Source of the DNA: Actinomadura rudentiformis
GTDB taxonomy: Bacteria > Actinomycetota > Actinomycetes > Streptosporangiales > Streptosporangiaceae
Assembly (NCBI RefSeq): GCF_008923185.1
Contig: NZ_WBMT01000004.1
Span: 62,001 to 126,000, forward strand
DNA: 64,000 bases
Direction of reading: 5' to 3'
Part shown: positions 7,948-16,697 of the stretch, in pieces
Layout of the letters: each line of letters begins with the position of its first letter
Position numbering within the stretch: the stretch's first letter is position 1
Made by a program: the position numbers and the translations under genes
The notes under the pieces: model-generated
Databases searched by the model: none
Told to the model about the DNA's origin: nothing
Seen by the model: the letters and a program-made list of their open reading frames with translations, nothing else

Positions 7948-9113
7948 TGGTGGACGAGGCCCTCCTTCGGACCCTCACGCCCACTGTGATCGGCATTCTC
8001 GGCCGCCGTGGAGCCGACTTCGCGGCGGCCGAGGACGCCGTACAGGAAGCCCTGGTCGAGGCCGTGCGGGTATGGGCGGATGATCCGCCGCGGGACGCCA
8101 AGGGCTGGCTGGTCACGGTGGCCTGGCGCAAGTTCCTCGACGCCGCACGCGCCGACAGCTCCCGGCGGCGGCGCGAGGAGCTCGTCGAGGACGAGCCCGC
8201 CCCCGCCCCTTGCCCCGGCGAGGCGGTGGACGACACGCTCCAACTGTATTTTCTGTGCGCGCACCCGTCCCTGACGCCGGCCTCAGCCGTCGCGCTCACG
8301 CTGCGCGCGGTCGGCGGCCTGACCACCCGCCAGATCGCGCAGGCCTACCTCGTGCCCGAGGCGACCATGGCCCAGCGCATCAGCCGGGCCAAGCGGACCG
8401 TCTCGTCCGTCCGGTTCAACCAGCCCGGTGACGTCGCCACGGTGCTGCGGGTGCTCTACCTCGTCTTCAACGAGGGCTATTCCGGCGACGTCGACCTCGC
8501 CGCCGAGGCGATCCGGCTCACCCGCCAGCTGACGGCGATGACCAAGCATGAGGAAGTGGCGGGCCTGCTCGCGCTCATGTTGCTCCACCACGCGCGGCGC
8601 CCGGCACGTACCGGCCCCGACGGCAGGCTCGTGCCTCTCGCTGAGCAGAACCGGAGCCTGTGGGACACCTGCATGATCGCCGAAGGCGTGGACATTCTCC
8701 AGGCGGCCCTCGCCCGCGACCGGCTCGGCGAATTCCAGGCCCAGGCCGCCATCGCCGCGCTCCACGCCGACGCCCCAACGGTGGAGGAGACCGACTGGGT
8801 TCAGATCGTCGAGTGGTACGACGAACTCGTGCGCCTCACCGACAACCCGGTGGCCCGCCTCAACCGGGCCGTCGCGGTCGGCGAGGCCGACGGCCCGCGG
8901 GCCGGGCTGGCCGCCCTGGCGGACCTCGACCCCTCGCTGCCCCGCCACACCGCCGCCGCGGCGTACCTGCACGAGCGGGACGGTGACCCGGCGACCGCGG
9001 CACGGCTCTACGCCGAAGCCGCCCGGTCGGCGCCCAACCTCGACGAACGCGCCCACCTCACGCGCCAGGCCGCCCGGCTCAACGCGCAACTGCGCGGCGG
9101 AACCGCCACCTGA
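7944..9113 (+). CDS. ECF42-group RNA polymerase sigma factor with C-terminal TPR-like extension
   Basis: 389 aa (GTG 7944 or the next-codon ATG 7947; both overlap the DGPF stop). The sigma2 domain occupies about 10-75 (DFAAAEDAVQEALVEAVRVW) and sigma4 about 105-160 (LTTRQIAQAYLVPEATMAQR). About 220 further residues follow, rich in AVALGEADGPRAGLAAL-like helical repeats; this long TPR-like extension is typical of ECF42, where it is needed for activity. There is no anti-sigma gene beside it, as expected for this group. The start GAGTGATG coupling with the DGPF gene supports a single transcript. Confidence 0.9.
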   Translation: MMVDEALLRTLTPTVIGILGRRGADFAAAEDAVQEALVEAVRVWADDPPRDAKGWLVTVAWRKFLDAARADSSRRRREELVEDEPAPAPCPGEAVDDTLQLYFLCAHPSLTPASAVALTLRAVGGLTTRQIAQAYLVPEATMAQRISRAKRTVSSVRFNQPGDVATVLRVLYLVFNEGYSGDVDLAAEAIRLTRQLTAMTKHEEVAGLLALMLLHHARRPARTGPDGRLVPLAEQNRSLWDTCMIAEGVDILQAALARDRLGEFQAQAAIAALHADAPTVEETDWVQIVEWYDELVRLTDNPVARLNRAVAVGEADGPRAGLAALADLDPSLPRHTAAAAYLHERDGDPATAARLYAEAARSAPNLDERAHLTRQAARLNAQLRGGTAT

Positions 9114-9492
9114 CCGGCAACGGATGGTGAGCGCACTACCGCCTCCACGGTGACCCGCTGGAAGGAGACCGGCGACCGGCCCAGCTGGTTGATGCCTGGC
9201 TGCGGTTCTGCATCGTTCTGCCAGTCGGCGGACGGTGTGGCGCGGGATGCGGCAGGCGCGTGTTGATGGTCGGTGTGAGCGGTTGCCGATGGCCGGTTCA
9301 CCATCACCGAGGACTTGCGGGCCCGGCCGCCGACTCCGATCAGCCCCCCGCGAAGGGCACGGCGATGGCCCATGGCTGCGGCTGCGCGGGAAACCCCGGT
9401 GACAGCAGAGGTTGAGTCCCCGGGCGCGGCTGCCGGCCACGCTCACCCAAGTTCGGCGATGCCCTAGCCGACCTTGTCCAGGCTGCGGCCGA
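9114..9492. other. gene-free stretch between convergent genes
   Basis: About 380 bp between the ECF42 stop and the XRE-cupin stop. No ORF with a recognisable family and no long hairpin was found. Some short frames look like scrambled coding sequence, but none can be assigned. Confidence 0.5.
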
Positions 9493-10101
9493 TCAGGTTC
9501 TGCGCGAGATGACCATGATGTATTCGCAAGGAGCGTTCGTTCGGTTGGCGAAGCCGTGGTCCGCGTCGGCCTGGAAGAACAGGGAGTCGCCTGTGTTCAG
9601 GGTCTCGTTGATCCCGCCGATCGCGACGGTGAGGGTGCCTTCGAGCACTACGAGTTGTTTCTCCGTACCCGGCGGATACGCGGGCAGCAGCCCGGTGGAG
9701 ACCTGCGCGGGGAGGTAGTGGACGACCATCTCGGCTCCTCCCGCGCCCGGGGCCGCTGACACCATGTGCCGCTCGAAGCCGGTTTCCGGGTCACGGAAAA
9801 CGGGGCGATCGTTCTTGCGCATGACAACGGCCACACCGGACGCGGCAGCAGCCGGCGCACCGATCAGGTCCGAGAGCGACGCGTCGAGCGCGTGGGCGAT
9901 CCTGGACGCGACGCCGATGGTCGGGCTCTTCTCACCGCGTTCGACCTTGGACAGCATCGCCCGGCTGACCGACGACTGTGTGGACAACTGCTCCAGCGTC
10001 AGGCCCGCCTCCTCGCGGCGTCGCCGCACGTTGCCGCCGAACGCGCCGGCCAGGTCGTCACCGTGCTGGGATTCGGCCGCGTTTCCGTCTTGCTCGATCA
10101 C
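9493..10101 (-). CDS. XRE-type regulator with cupin sensor domain
   Basis: 202 aa from GTG 10101, chosen because GAGGAG lies just upstream and the longer ATG frame (10164) starts inside the operator. The HTH spans about 20-70 (VRRRREEAGLTLEQLSTQSS, then VSRAMLSKVERGEKSPTIGV). The C-terminal cupin barrel spans about 90-200, with TEKQLVVLEGTLTVAIGG and the late DHGFANRT motif. Such regulators bind small metabolites in the cupin and control adjacent genes. It is divergent from an MBL-fold hydrolase at 10215, with a 33-bp imperfect palindrome in between. Confidence 0.85.
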   Translation of the reverse strand: MIEQDGNAAESQHGDDLAGAFGGNVRRRREEAGLTLEQLSTQSSVSRAMLSKVERGEKSPTIGVASRIAHALDASLSDLIGAPAAAASGVAVVMRKNDRPVFRDPETGFERHMVSAAPGAGGAEMVVHYLPAQVSTGLLPAYPPGTEKQLVVLEGTLTVAIGGINETLNTGDSLFFQADADHGFANRTNAPCEYIMVISRRT

Positions 10102-10147
10102 CGTGCTCCTCGATCGATGGGTACCTCGCCGCGCACAGTGTAGGGTT

Positions 10148-10180
10148 TCTCCTAAAGAAGACATGTTCTTCTATTGGAGA
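10148..10180. promoter_or_regulatory. operator between XRE-cupin gene and MBL hydrolase
   Basis: Interrupted palindrome with arms TCTCCTAAAGAAGA (10148-10161) and TCTTCTATTGGAGA (10167-10180) around CATGT; 12 of 14 arm positions pair. It lies between divergent starts at 10101 and 10215 and is the likely site of the XRE-cupin protein. Confidence 0.7.
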
Positions 10181-10214
10181 CACGCGATGTGCGCCCCAAC
10201 ACGACGGAGGTTCC

Positions 10215-11033
10215 ATGCGTTTGATCTCGAGTGGCCAGCACCATGCCACGTTCGAATTCGGCGATCTGCAGGTGATCTCGTTGCGAGACGGGTACATCGA
10301 CATGCCGCCGACACGGCTCCGCGACGAGGACGGGCGCACGCTCGATGAGCTGCCGGCCGCCGTCCCGCTGGCCGGCGACAACTTGCGGCTGTCGGTCAAC
10401 GCCTTCTTCGTCACCGACGGCACGCGGTCGGTTCTCATCGACACCGGCGCGTCCAACGCCTGGCACGACCCCACCATGGGATTGATCTACGACGCGCTCG
10501 ACGAAGCGGGAATCGACCGCGCGCACGTCACCGATGTGGCCATCACCCACAAGCACGAAGACCACGTGAGCGGCCTGATCGCGCCGGACGGTTCAGAGGC
10601 GTTCACCAACCTCGAGCGCGTGTGGATCGGCGCGGGCGACACCTCGGTGTTCACGGGGCGGCTCGAGCCGATCCGCGACCGGGTCGTACCCGTGTCGGAG
10701 AAGGTCGCGATCAACGACTGGACCACCGCGGTCCCGACACCGGGCCACACACCCGGTCACACCGTCTACGACGTCAGGAGCGGCACCGGCCACCTTCTCG
10801 CCTGGGGCGACACCGTTCACGTTCCCACGCTCCAATTCGATCATCCGAACGTGTCCTGGGAGCTCGACGGCAACCAGTCCCAGGCCCGCGCCGCGCGAGC
10901 GGCCCTCCTCGAACAACTGACCCGGCCACACCACTTCGTGGCCGGCGCCCACCTCGACTCACCCGGCATCGCCCGCGTAACCCCCTCCGGCGACGGTTAT
11001 GCGCTGGAATACCTCGCACCACCGATCGGCTGA
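10215..11033 (+). CDS. MBL-fold metallo-hydrolase
   Basis: 272 aa from ATG 10215 with GGAGG at 10206-10210. The di-zinc motif HKHEDH (112-117) and the later VPTPGHTPGHTVYDV (about 176-190) are the metal-binding elements of a metallo-beta-lactamase fold. Closest in layout to soluble hydrolases of lactones or thioesters rather than to beta-lactamases; there is no signal peptide. Divergent from the XRE-cupin regulator, which probably controls it. The substrate is not known. Confidence 0.85.
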   Translation: MRLISSGQHHATFEFGDLQVISLRDGYIDMPPTRLRDEDGRTLDELPAAVPLAGDNLRLSVNAFFVTDGTRSVLIDTGASNAWHDPTMGLIYDALDEAGIDRAHVTDVAITHKHEDHVSGLIAPDGSEAFTNLERVWIGAGDTSVFTGRLEPIRDRVVPVSEKVAINDWTTAVPTPGHTPGHTVYDVRSGTGHLLAWGDTVHVPTLQFDHPNVSWELDGNQSQARAARAALLEQLTRPHHFVAGAHLDSPGIARVTPSGDGYALEYLAPPIG

Positions 11034-11249
11034 TCGAGCCTGTCGGCTCCGGGGCCTCGCGACGGCGGCCAAGCTCGTACCGGCCCGCTGGTCGCCCACA
11101 AACTCGACCACTTGGACGGCCGCCTTTACACCAGCCGCATGCACGACGGCCTCCAGCCCATCCCGGTCGAGGAGTCGAGCCGAGACAACGGGGCGCCTGC
11201 CCCACCCCGCCACCCGCCGCCTACGAGCACCTGCTCCCCGACGACACCG

Positions 11250-11655
11250 CCTCGCTGGAGGCCTGCGGTCGGCGCGACGGCGAGCCCGGCCGTACAGGCC
11301 ACCGCGAGCCACAGCGTGGGGCGGTGGTCGGTGGCCCGCCCGCCGAGGGCGTTGCCAGCCACGGCCGCGAACCCGAAAACCAGCAGCCACAGGCTCAGCG
11401 CCTCGCCACGTACCCCGCCCACCTCGTCGAGGATGGGCCCGATGTACGTCAGCACGGTGAATGCTCCGGCGCTCCACAGCACGGTGACGCCGAGCGCGGC
11501 CAAGGCCAGGAACGTGGCGCGCCATCCGAAGGCCCCGCCAATCAGCGTGCCGAGCGGCACTCCGACTGCGGTGGCGACGGCCATGCCCGCGCCGACGGTC
11601 GCAAGCGCCCGGCCGCGCTGCTCGGCAGGAACGAGGGCCGGAGCAAACAGTGCCC
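11250..11655 (-). pseudogene. MFS transporter relic (internal fragment)
   Basis: Minus-strand frame reads LFAPALVPAEQRGRALATVG and then GMAVATAVGVPLGTLIGGAF (TM4-TM5 of a DHA1 exporter), jumps to WSAGAFTVLTYIGPILDEVG and LSLWLLVFGFAAVAGNALGG (TM7-TM8), and dies out after WLAVACTAGLAVAPTAG. The TM6/loop region is missing and neither end of the gene is present. The flank 11034-11250 holds an unidentified fragment. A remnant, not a functional transporter. Confidence 0.7.
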
Positions 11656-11747
11656 TCTACAAAGCTATGCGCCGCGCCAGCCCGGCGGGCCGCAGGGGGA
11701 GGGCCGCAGGTGAGGGAACGCGCCCTGGCTCCGTTCGCCGGGGTGGT

Positions 11748-12455
11748 TCAGGACGTGCCCGGTACCGGGCGGGCGAGTCGGATCATGGCGCGGTAGAGGG
11801 CGCGGGGAGCGGGCGCCGGGACCAGGGGCGGCAGGTCGGTCCCGGGGGTGGCATAGGCGCGGAGCATCTGACCGACCAGGCGGCGCCAGGTGTCGGGGGC
11901 GTCGTCGCCGGTGGCGGCGATGACGCCGGCGTTGGCCATCAGGAGGATGACCAGGTCTTGTGAGGTGAAGTCGTCGCGCAGGTGTCCGCTGGCCTGGGCG
12001 CGGGTGATGAGTTCGAGGAACCCGTTGTAGGCCTCGGTGCGCCGAGCTTCGAATGCCCTGGCGGTAGGGAAGGTCATGGTCAGGACGTCGGCGAAGCCCC
12101 GGTCGGTGGCCTGCATGGCGCAGACGGCTTCGATGTAGCCGGTGAAGCCGTGCCAGGGGTCGGGATCGGCGAGTGCCTCGGCGACAGCATCGGCGTAGGC
12201 GTCCATCCGGTCGGCGAAGACCGCGGCGATCAGCTCCTCGCGGCTGGCGAAGCGGCGGGACAGGGTGGCCTTGCCCACACCTGCCTCGCGGGCGACGGAG
12301 GCCATGGACACGCCTAGGCCCTGGGTGGCGTACAGGCGGCGGGCGGCGGCCAGGATGCGGTCGCGGTTGCGTTCGGCATCGGCACGCAGGCCCTGCTCGG
12401 GCTGCTGGCCGCGGGTTTCGGCGGAGGTTTCGGCCGGGTCGGCGGGCGCTGTCAT
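11748..12455 (-). CDS. TetR family repressor
   Basis: 235 aa. After a 25-residue acidic leader comes RDRILAAARRLYATQGLGVS and the HTH MASVAREAGVGKATLSRRF (about 51-69). The C-terminal half (LVILLMANAGVIAATGDDAP) resembles the SbtR-type ligand domain. It is divergent from an ADH/SDR/DoxX/epimerase operon starting at 12547. The short spacer contains AAGTGG-type repeats, so local repression is likely. Confidence 0.9.
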   Translation of the reverse strand: MTAPADPAETSAETRGQQPEQGLRADAERNRDRILAAARRLYATQGLGVSMASVAREAGVGKATLSRRFASREELIAAVFADRMDAYADAVAEALADPDPWHGFTGYIEAVCAMQATDRGFADVLTMTFPTARAFEARRTEAYNGFLELITRAQASGHLRDDFTSQDLVILLMANAGVIAATGDDAPDTWRRLVGQMLRAYATPGTDLPPLVPAPAPRALYRAMIRLARPVPGTS

Positions 12456-12470
12456 GCTGCCACCCTACCC

Positions 12471-12537
12471 AAGTGGAACAACCTACCCACTTAGTTTGTT
12501 ACGCTGACATCATGGAAACGGGAAGGCCGTTCCACTT
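12471..12537. promoter_or_regulatory. probable TetR operators in divergent promoter region
   Basis: AAGTGG (12471-12476) and CCACTT (12487-12492) form an inverted pair; the second copy GTTCCACTT (12529-12537) is the reverse complement of AAGTGGAAC at 12471-12479. Together they occupy the whole spacer between the TetR gene and the oxidoreductase operon. Confidence 0.6.
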
Positions 12538-12546
12538 CTGGTAAGG

Positions 12547-13494
12547 GTGAGTGCTGTGCGTGCTGTAACTCTTCAATCCATCCCCGCGAAACCCGCTGTG
12601 ACCGAGGTCGAGGCCCCGCGCCCGGAGGCCGGTGAACTGCTGGTCAAGGTGGCCGCCGCTTCGCTGAACGGCATCGATGCCGCCACCGCCGCCGGTTACA
12701 TGCAGGGGGTGATGGAGCACCGGTTCCCGCTAGTGATCGGCGGGGATTTCGCGGGGACTGTCGAGGCGCTCGGGGAGGGCGTGGACGGCTTCGCGGTGGG
12801 CGATGCGGTCTTCGGTGTGGTGATGAAGCCGTTCCTGGGCTCCGGGTCGCTCGCGCAGTACGTCACCGTCCCCGCCGCCTACGGCGTCGCGCCCATCCCC
12901 GAGGGGCTGAGCGTGCAGGACGCCGGCGCGCTGGGCCTGGCCGGGACTGCCGCACTGGACAGTGTGAACGCCGTGGCCCTGGCCACAGGCGAGACGGTGC
13001 TGATCTCCGGCGCCACCGGCGGCGTCGGTGCGCTGGCCGTGCAGCTCGCCGCGGCTCGCGGCGCCAAGGTGATCGCCACTGCCCGTCCCGGCGCGCAGGC
13101 GGCCTTCGTCGCCGCCCTGACCGACGCGGAGGTGCACCTGGTCGACTTCACCGGCGACCTGGACGCCCAGGTCGGTGCGCTCGCCCCCGGCGGGGTCGAC
13201 GCGGTACTGCACCTGGCCGGCGACGGCGCCCGGCTGGCGGGCCTGCTGCGGCCTGGCGGCAGGATCGCCGCCACCGGCGGTTTCGGCCCCGGCGACACCC
13301 GGCGCCAGGACGTCACCGTCCACGCGATGAGGGCCGACCCGAACGCAGCGACCCTCACCGCGCTGGCCGAAGACGCCGCCTCCGGTGCGCTGCGCGTACC
13401 CATCACCGCCGTCTACCCGCTGGAGCAGGCCACGGACGCGTTCGCCGCCTTCAGCTCCGGCAAGCTCGGCAAGCTCGCCATCACCTGCTCCTGA
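12547..13494 (+). CDS. NADP-dependent quinone-oxidoreductase-like MDR family enzyme
   Basis: 315 aa from GTG 12547. Medium-chain dehydrogenase/reductase without the zinc-ligand set. GroES-like part 1-120 (NGIDAATAAGYMQGVMEHRF, then PLVIGGDFAGTVEALGEGVD), Rossmann part with ISGATGGVGALAVQLA (about 150-165). It likely reduces quinones or enones with NADPH. First gene of an operon with an SDR-like gene, a DoxX protein and an epimerase-like gene, under the divergent TetR. Confidence 0.9.
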   Translation: MSAVRAVTLQSIPAKPAVTEVEAPRPEAGELLVKVAAASLNGIDAATAAGYMQGVMEHRFPLVIGGDFAGTVEALGEGVDGFAVGDAVFGVVMKPFLGSGSLAQYVTVPAAYGVAPIPEGLSVQDAGALGLAGTAALDSVNAVALATGETVLISGATGGVGALAVQLAAARGAKVIATARPGAQAAFVAALTDAEVHLVDFTGDLDAQVGALAPGGVDAVLHLAGDGARLAGLLRPGGRIAATGGFGPGDTRRQDVTVHAMRADPNAATLTALAEDAASGALRVPITAVYPLEQATDAFAAFSSGKLGKLAITCS

Positions 13495-13530
13495 GCCATC
13501 CCCGCCTCCACCACGAAAAGAGACCTGATC

Positions 13531-14211
13531 ATGCCCGTCATCGCCATCGTCGGCGCCGGCCCCGGCATGGGCCTGGCCATCGCCCGCACCTTCGGCAAAC
13601 GCGGCTTCGACGTCGCCCTCATCGCCCGTACCAAGGACAAGCTGGACGCCCTCGTCGACCAGCTCGGCCAGGAGGGCATCACGGCCGCCGCGTTCCCCGC
13701 CGACGTGATGGACGGCCCTTCCCTCACCGCCGCCCTCGAAGCGGTGACGGCCCGCTTCGGCGGTATCGACGTGCTGGAGTACTCCCCGGCGCCGCACTCG
13801 CCGGTGCCCGGCTTCACCCTGGCCGCCCCGAGCGAGGTCACGGTGGAGAACCTGCAGCCGCAGATCGAGTACAACTTCTACGGCGCCGTCACCGCCGCCC
13901 GCACCGTGCTGCCCGCCATGCGCAAGGCCAGAGCCGGGACGCTGCTGTTCACCACCGGCGGGGGCTCCATCCACCCCAACCCGATGCTCGGCAACGTCAA
14001 CGCCGCGGCCGCGGCATTGCGCAACTGGGTGCTCAACCTGCACAACGAACTGGCGGGCAGCGGTGTGCACGCCGCGCACGTGGCGATCAACACCTGGATC
14101 GGCGAAGGCGGCCCCGAAGGCATCCCCGCAGCCACCCCCGGGCAGATCGCACCCCTGTACTGGGACCTGTACCAGCACCGCGACCAGCCCGAGGCCGTCT
14201 TCAACGGCTGA
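13531..14211 (+). CDS. SDR-fold protein lacking the catalytic Tyr-Lys
   Basis: 226 aa. The nucleotide-binding motif GAGPGMG (8-14) and the SDR fold are clear. However, the region where YxxxK should stand reads GNVNAAAAALRNWVLNL, so the catalytic Tyr and Lys are absent, and the NNAG motif is replaced by EYSPAPHSP. Members of this atypical SDR subgroup may bind a nucleotide without classical dehydrogenase activity. It is 36 bp after the MDR gene and cotranscribed with it. Good RBS (AAAAGAGACC) before ATG. Confidence 0.85.
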   Translation: MPVIAIVGAGPGMGLAIARTFGKRGFDVALIARTKDKLDALVDQLGQEGITAAAFPADVMDGPSLTAALEAVTARFGGIDVLEYSPAPHSPVPGFTLAAPSEVTVENLQPQIEYNFYGAVTAARTVLPAMRKARAGTLLFTTGGGSIHPNPMLGNVNAAAAALRNWVLNLHNELAGSGVHAAHVAINTWIGEGGPEGIPAATPGQIAPLYWDLYQHRDQPEAVFNG

Positions 14212-14297
14212 CATCCGCCGTCACATCCGTCCGCCGCCCACGGGCGACCGACACCCGCTTTACCTCTTCCGCCCTTCCCGAAGGATCACCACTTTCC

Positions 14298-14669
14298 ATG
14301 AACCTCTTCCTGTGGATCCTGCAGGCCGTCCTCGCGGCCATGTTCGCGACGGCCGGTGTCATGAAGTCCACCCAGCCCAAGGACAAGCTGATCGACAAGC
14401 TGCCCTGGGTCGCCGACTTCTCGCCCGCCACCGTCCGCTTCATCGGCGCCGTCGAGTTCGCCGCCGCCCTCGGCCTCATCCTCCCCGCGGTCACCGGCAT
14501 CGCCCCCGTCCTCACCCCGCTGGCCGCGACCGGCCTGGCGATCACGATGGTCCTCGCCGCGATCACCCACGCCCTCCGCAGGGAACCCTCCGCGATCGCC
14601 TTCAACGCCGTCCTGCTGATCCTGGCCGCCGTGGTCGCCTGGGGCCGCTTCGGCTCCTACGCCTTCTGA
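14298..14669 (+). CDS. DoxX family membrane protein
   Basis: 123 aa with four hydrophobic helices (about 5-20, 46-68, 72-92, 98-118) and the family signature region MNLFLWILQAVLAAMFATAG with MKSTQPKDKL. DoxX-like proteins are small four-helix membrane proteins, some linked to redox or thiol stress; the exact activity is unknown. It follows the SDR-like gene in the same operon. A second DoxX gene occurs at 22509. Confidence 0.85.
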   Translation: MNLFLWILQAVLAAMFATAGVMKSTQPKDKLIDKLPWVADFSPATVRFIGAVEFAAALGLILPAVTGIAPVLTPLAATGLAITMVLAAITHALRREPSAIAFNAVLLILAAVVAWGRFGSYAF

Positions 14670-14935
14670 CCCTCCCGCAGCAGCAAGGAGCCCCCCATGC
14701 ATCTCACCGTCTCCGGCGCACCGGCGGCGATCACCAAACCGACCGACCAGCCCACCGCGGGCCATAACCGATCCGGGTCCCTGGGCCACGACGAGATCGG
14801 CTCCGCGATGACCCCTGCGGACATCGCCACATCCCTTCTCTCCCAGCACCCAACACCTGCGACCAGCGGGCCATGCCCGCCTTCAGCAACCGACCCAGAG
14901 AGCGGCCACTCTCGAAGGACCAAAAGGAAATCTCA

Positions 14936-15850
14936 ATGTCATTGCACGTGATCGTCGGTGCCGGCGCTGTGGGCATCGCCACGGCGCGGCTGCTGGCCGA
15001 ACGCGGCGATCAGGTCAAGATCGTGACCCGGAGCGGCGCCGGCCCGGAGCATCCGGCCATCGAACGGATCGCCGCCGACGCCACCGACGCCAAACGGCTG
15101 ACCACGATCGCCGAGGGCGCCGTAGCGCTCTACAACTGCGCGAACCCCCGCTATGACCGCTGGCTGACCGACTGGCCACCGCTGGCTTCCGCACTCCTGG
15201 CCGCCGCGGAGCACACCGGCGCGGTACTCGCCAGCACGGCCACGCTCTACGGCTACGGACCGGTGGCCGGACCCATGACCGAGACCACCCCGCTCGCTGC
15301 AACCCATCCCAAACTGCGACTGCGCGCCCAGCTGTGGCGCGATGCGCTCGCCGCCCACGAGGCGGGACGGATCCGCGCCACCGAAGTACGGGCAAGCGAC
15401 TTCATCCAGGGCACCGGAGTCTTCGGCCTTACCGTCGCCAAACCAGTGCTCGCCGGTAAACGCGCCCTGCTGCCGGTCACTCCCGACCAGCCGCACAGCT
15501 TCACCTCAGTCCACGACGTGGCCACCACCCTGATCACCGTCGCCGGTGACGAGCGGGGATGGGGCAAAGCCTGGCACGCCCCCACCAACCCACCCCTGCC
15601 CTTGCGCCAGCTCGCCACCAGGTTCGCCGAGATCACCCAGGCGCCGACACCCAAACTGACCACGATCCCCTACCCCGTGCTGTGGACCGCCGGAGTGTTC
15701 GCCCCCGTCGTGCGTGAACTGCGCACCACTCGCTACCAATGGGAACGGCCTTTCGTCATGGACTCCGCCGACACCCAAGACACCTTCGGCCTCAAGCCCC
15801 AGTCGCTGGACGATGCACTGCGCGAGGCGGCACAACTCATTCAGCAATGA
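14936..15850 (+). CDS. NAD-dependent epimerase/dehydratase family protein
   Basis: 304 aa from ATG 14936 with an AAAGGA leader; the longer frame upstream adds no domain. Extended-SDR fold: VIVGAGAVGIATARLLAERG at 5-24, STATLYGYG around the active site (the Tyr is in LYGYG), and DFIQGTGVFG in the substrate half. Probably acts on a nucleotide sugar or reduces a small carbonyl; the precise substrate cannot be inferred. Last intact gene of the TetR-controlled operon; 266 bp separate it from the DoxX gene. Confidence 0.8.
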   Translation: MSLHVIVGAGAVGIATARLLAERGDQVKIVTRSGAGPEHPAIERIAADATDAKRLTTIAEGAVALYNCANPRYDRWLTDWPPLASALLAAAEHTGAVLASTATLYGYGPVAGPMTETTPLAATHPKLRLRAQLWRDALAAHEAGRIRATEVRASDFIQGTGVFGLTVAKPVLAGKRALLPVTPDQPHSFTSVHDVATTLITVAGDERGWGKAWHAPTNPPLPLRQLATRFAEITQAPTPKLTTIPYPVLWTAGVFAPVVRELRTTRYQWERPFVMDSADTQDTFGLKPQSLDDALREAAQLIQQ

Positions 15851-16344
15851 CCACCTTGATCGTCAGCTCCACCCGGACCTACGCCGCTCAGACCGACCAG
15901 CGGATCCAGGCCGTCGCCACCGTCAGCGCCGTCAACCCGGCACCGAGCTCCTCGCCGAGCCCCAGGTCCGCGACCACCTGCTCGACCAGGCAGCGGTGCT
16001 CCGGACCTCCGACGCCCGCGAAGGCAGCGCCGACGCCACCAACCTGCCCCCCGGCACGCAGGCCGAAGCAGACGCCCTCCCTGCGGGAGGCATGTTCCCG
16101 AAGAGCTACGGGTACTACCGCACGCCGATCAGACAACACCCCCGTTCTCCCGGCTGGGGTGTGGCCCGTTCCGACCTGATCGCCCCAGCTCGAGCCCTAC
16201 CGCAACGACAGCCGGCTCGAGCCGCGCCCGATGATCACCGGAAGCAAGGCCGACACCCGCCTCTTCAGCGAAAACGGCGTGGCGCGCGCCGGCGACACCG
16301 CGGAGCTGCACGACATCACCGGGGCGACCCACTTCGACCTCTAG
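15850..16344 (+). pseudogene. alpha/beta hydrolase relic (YcjY/dienelactone-hydrolase-like)
   Basis: Pieces of one alpha/beta hydrolase appear in three frames: TYAAQTDQRIQAVATVSAVN, then QVRDHLLDQAAVLRTSDA with MFPKSYGYYRTPI, then [20 protein letters not shown] and ATHFDL up to TAG 16344. The last piece holds the Asp (KADT) and His (ATHFDL) of the triad. The N-terminal half with the nucleophile is lost. At least two frameshifts; clearly inactive. Confidence 0.65.
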
Positions 16345-16595
16345 GCGCCGAGCGAGTCACCCTGGGCCTTCAGCAGCCGGGCGTACTCGATCTTGTCCTC
16401 GGGGTGGGCGATGGGGCGGCCGATCTGTCGGGCGGCCGCTTCGGCGACGATGCGGGCGTGGGCGGCGCGTTCGGCGGTGAAGGTGCGTTCCATCTCGGCG
16501 AACAGCGCCAGCAGCAGGAAGGCGATGCGGCCCATGCCCTCGTCGGGGGTGTTGATCGGCAGCGGATCGGCCAACGACCGCACGCCGATCCGCCG
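16341..16595 (-). pseudogene. C-terminal relic of a serine recombinase (resolvase)
   Basis: Minus-strand frame gives [20 protein letters not shown] and [20 protein letters not shown] with [17 protein letters not shown], the E-helix and hinge of a resolvase/invertase. The N-terminal catalytic part with the Ser is absent, and the helix-turn-helix at the end is cut off after about ten residues. The fragment abuts the hydrolase relic on one side and an IS21-like end on the other. Confidence 0.75.
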
Positions 16596-16604
16596 AATCG
16601 ACTG

Positions 16605-16654
16605 ACACCCAGTGACGAACCCGCAGGACAGAAGCGTGCAGAACCGCACGCACG
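16605..16654 (+). repeat. IS21-like terminal sequence (copy 1)
   Basis: AGTGACGAACCCGCAGGACA followed by GAAGCGTGCAGAAC resembles, in opposite orientation, the sequence at 18660-18741. Repeats of GTGACGAAC with GCAGGTCA are what I recall of IS21-family ends in actinobacteria. No istA/istB is present. Confidence 0.45.
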
Positions 16655-16697
16655 TGATCCTTAGCAACTGGCAGCTCCAGGATAAGCGCCGACTCAT

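Noticed and set aside
11034..11250. Reading VAHKLDHLDGRLYTSRMHDG on the plus strand as a gene piece
   Set aside because: Looks like real protein sequence but I cannot assign it, and it has no start or clear extent.
14697..14951. 84-codon ORF after DoxX
   Set aside because: Has an RBS-like AAGGAG but no domain, low complexity, and overlaps the start of the epimerase gene; could be a degraded gene end.
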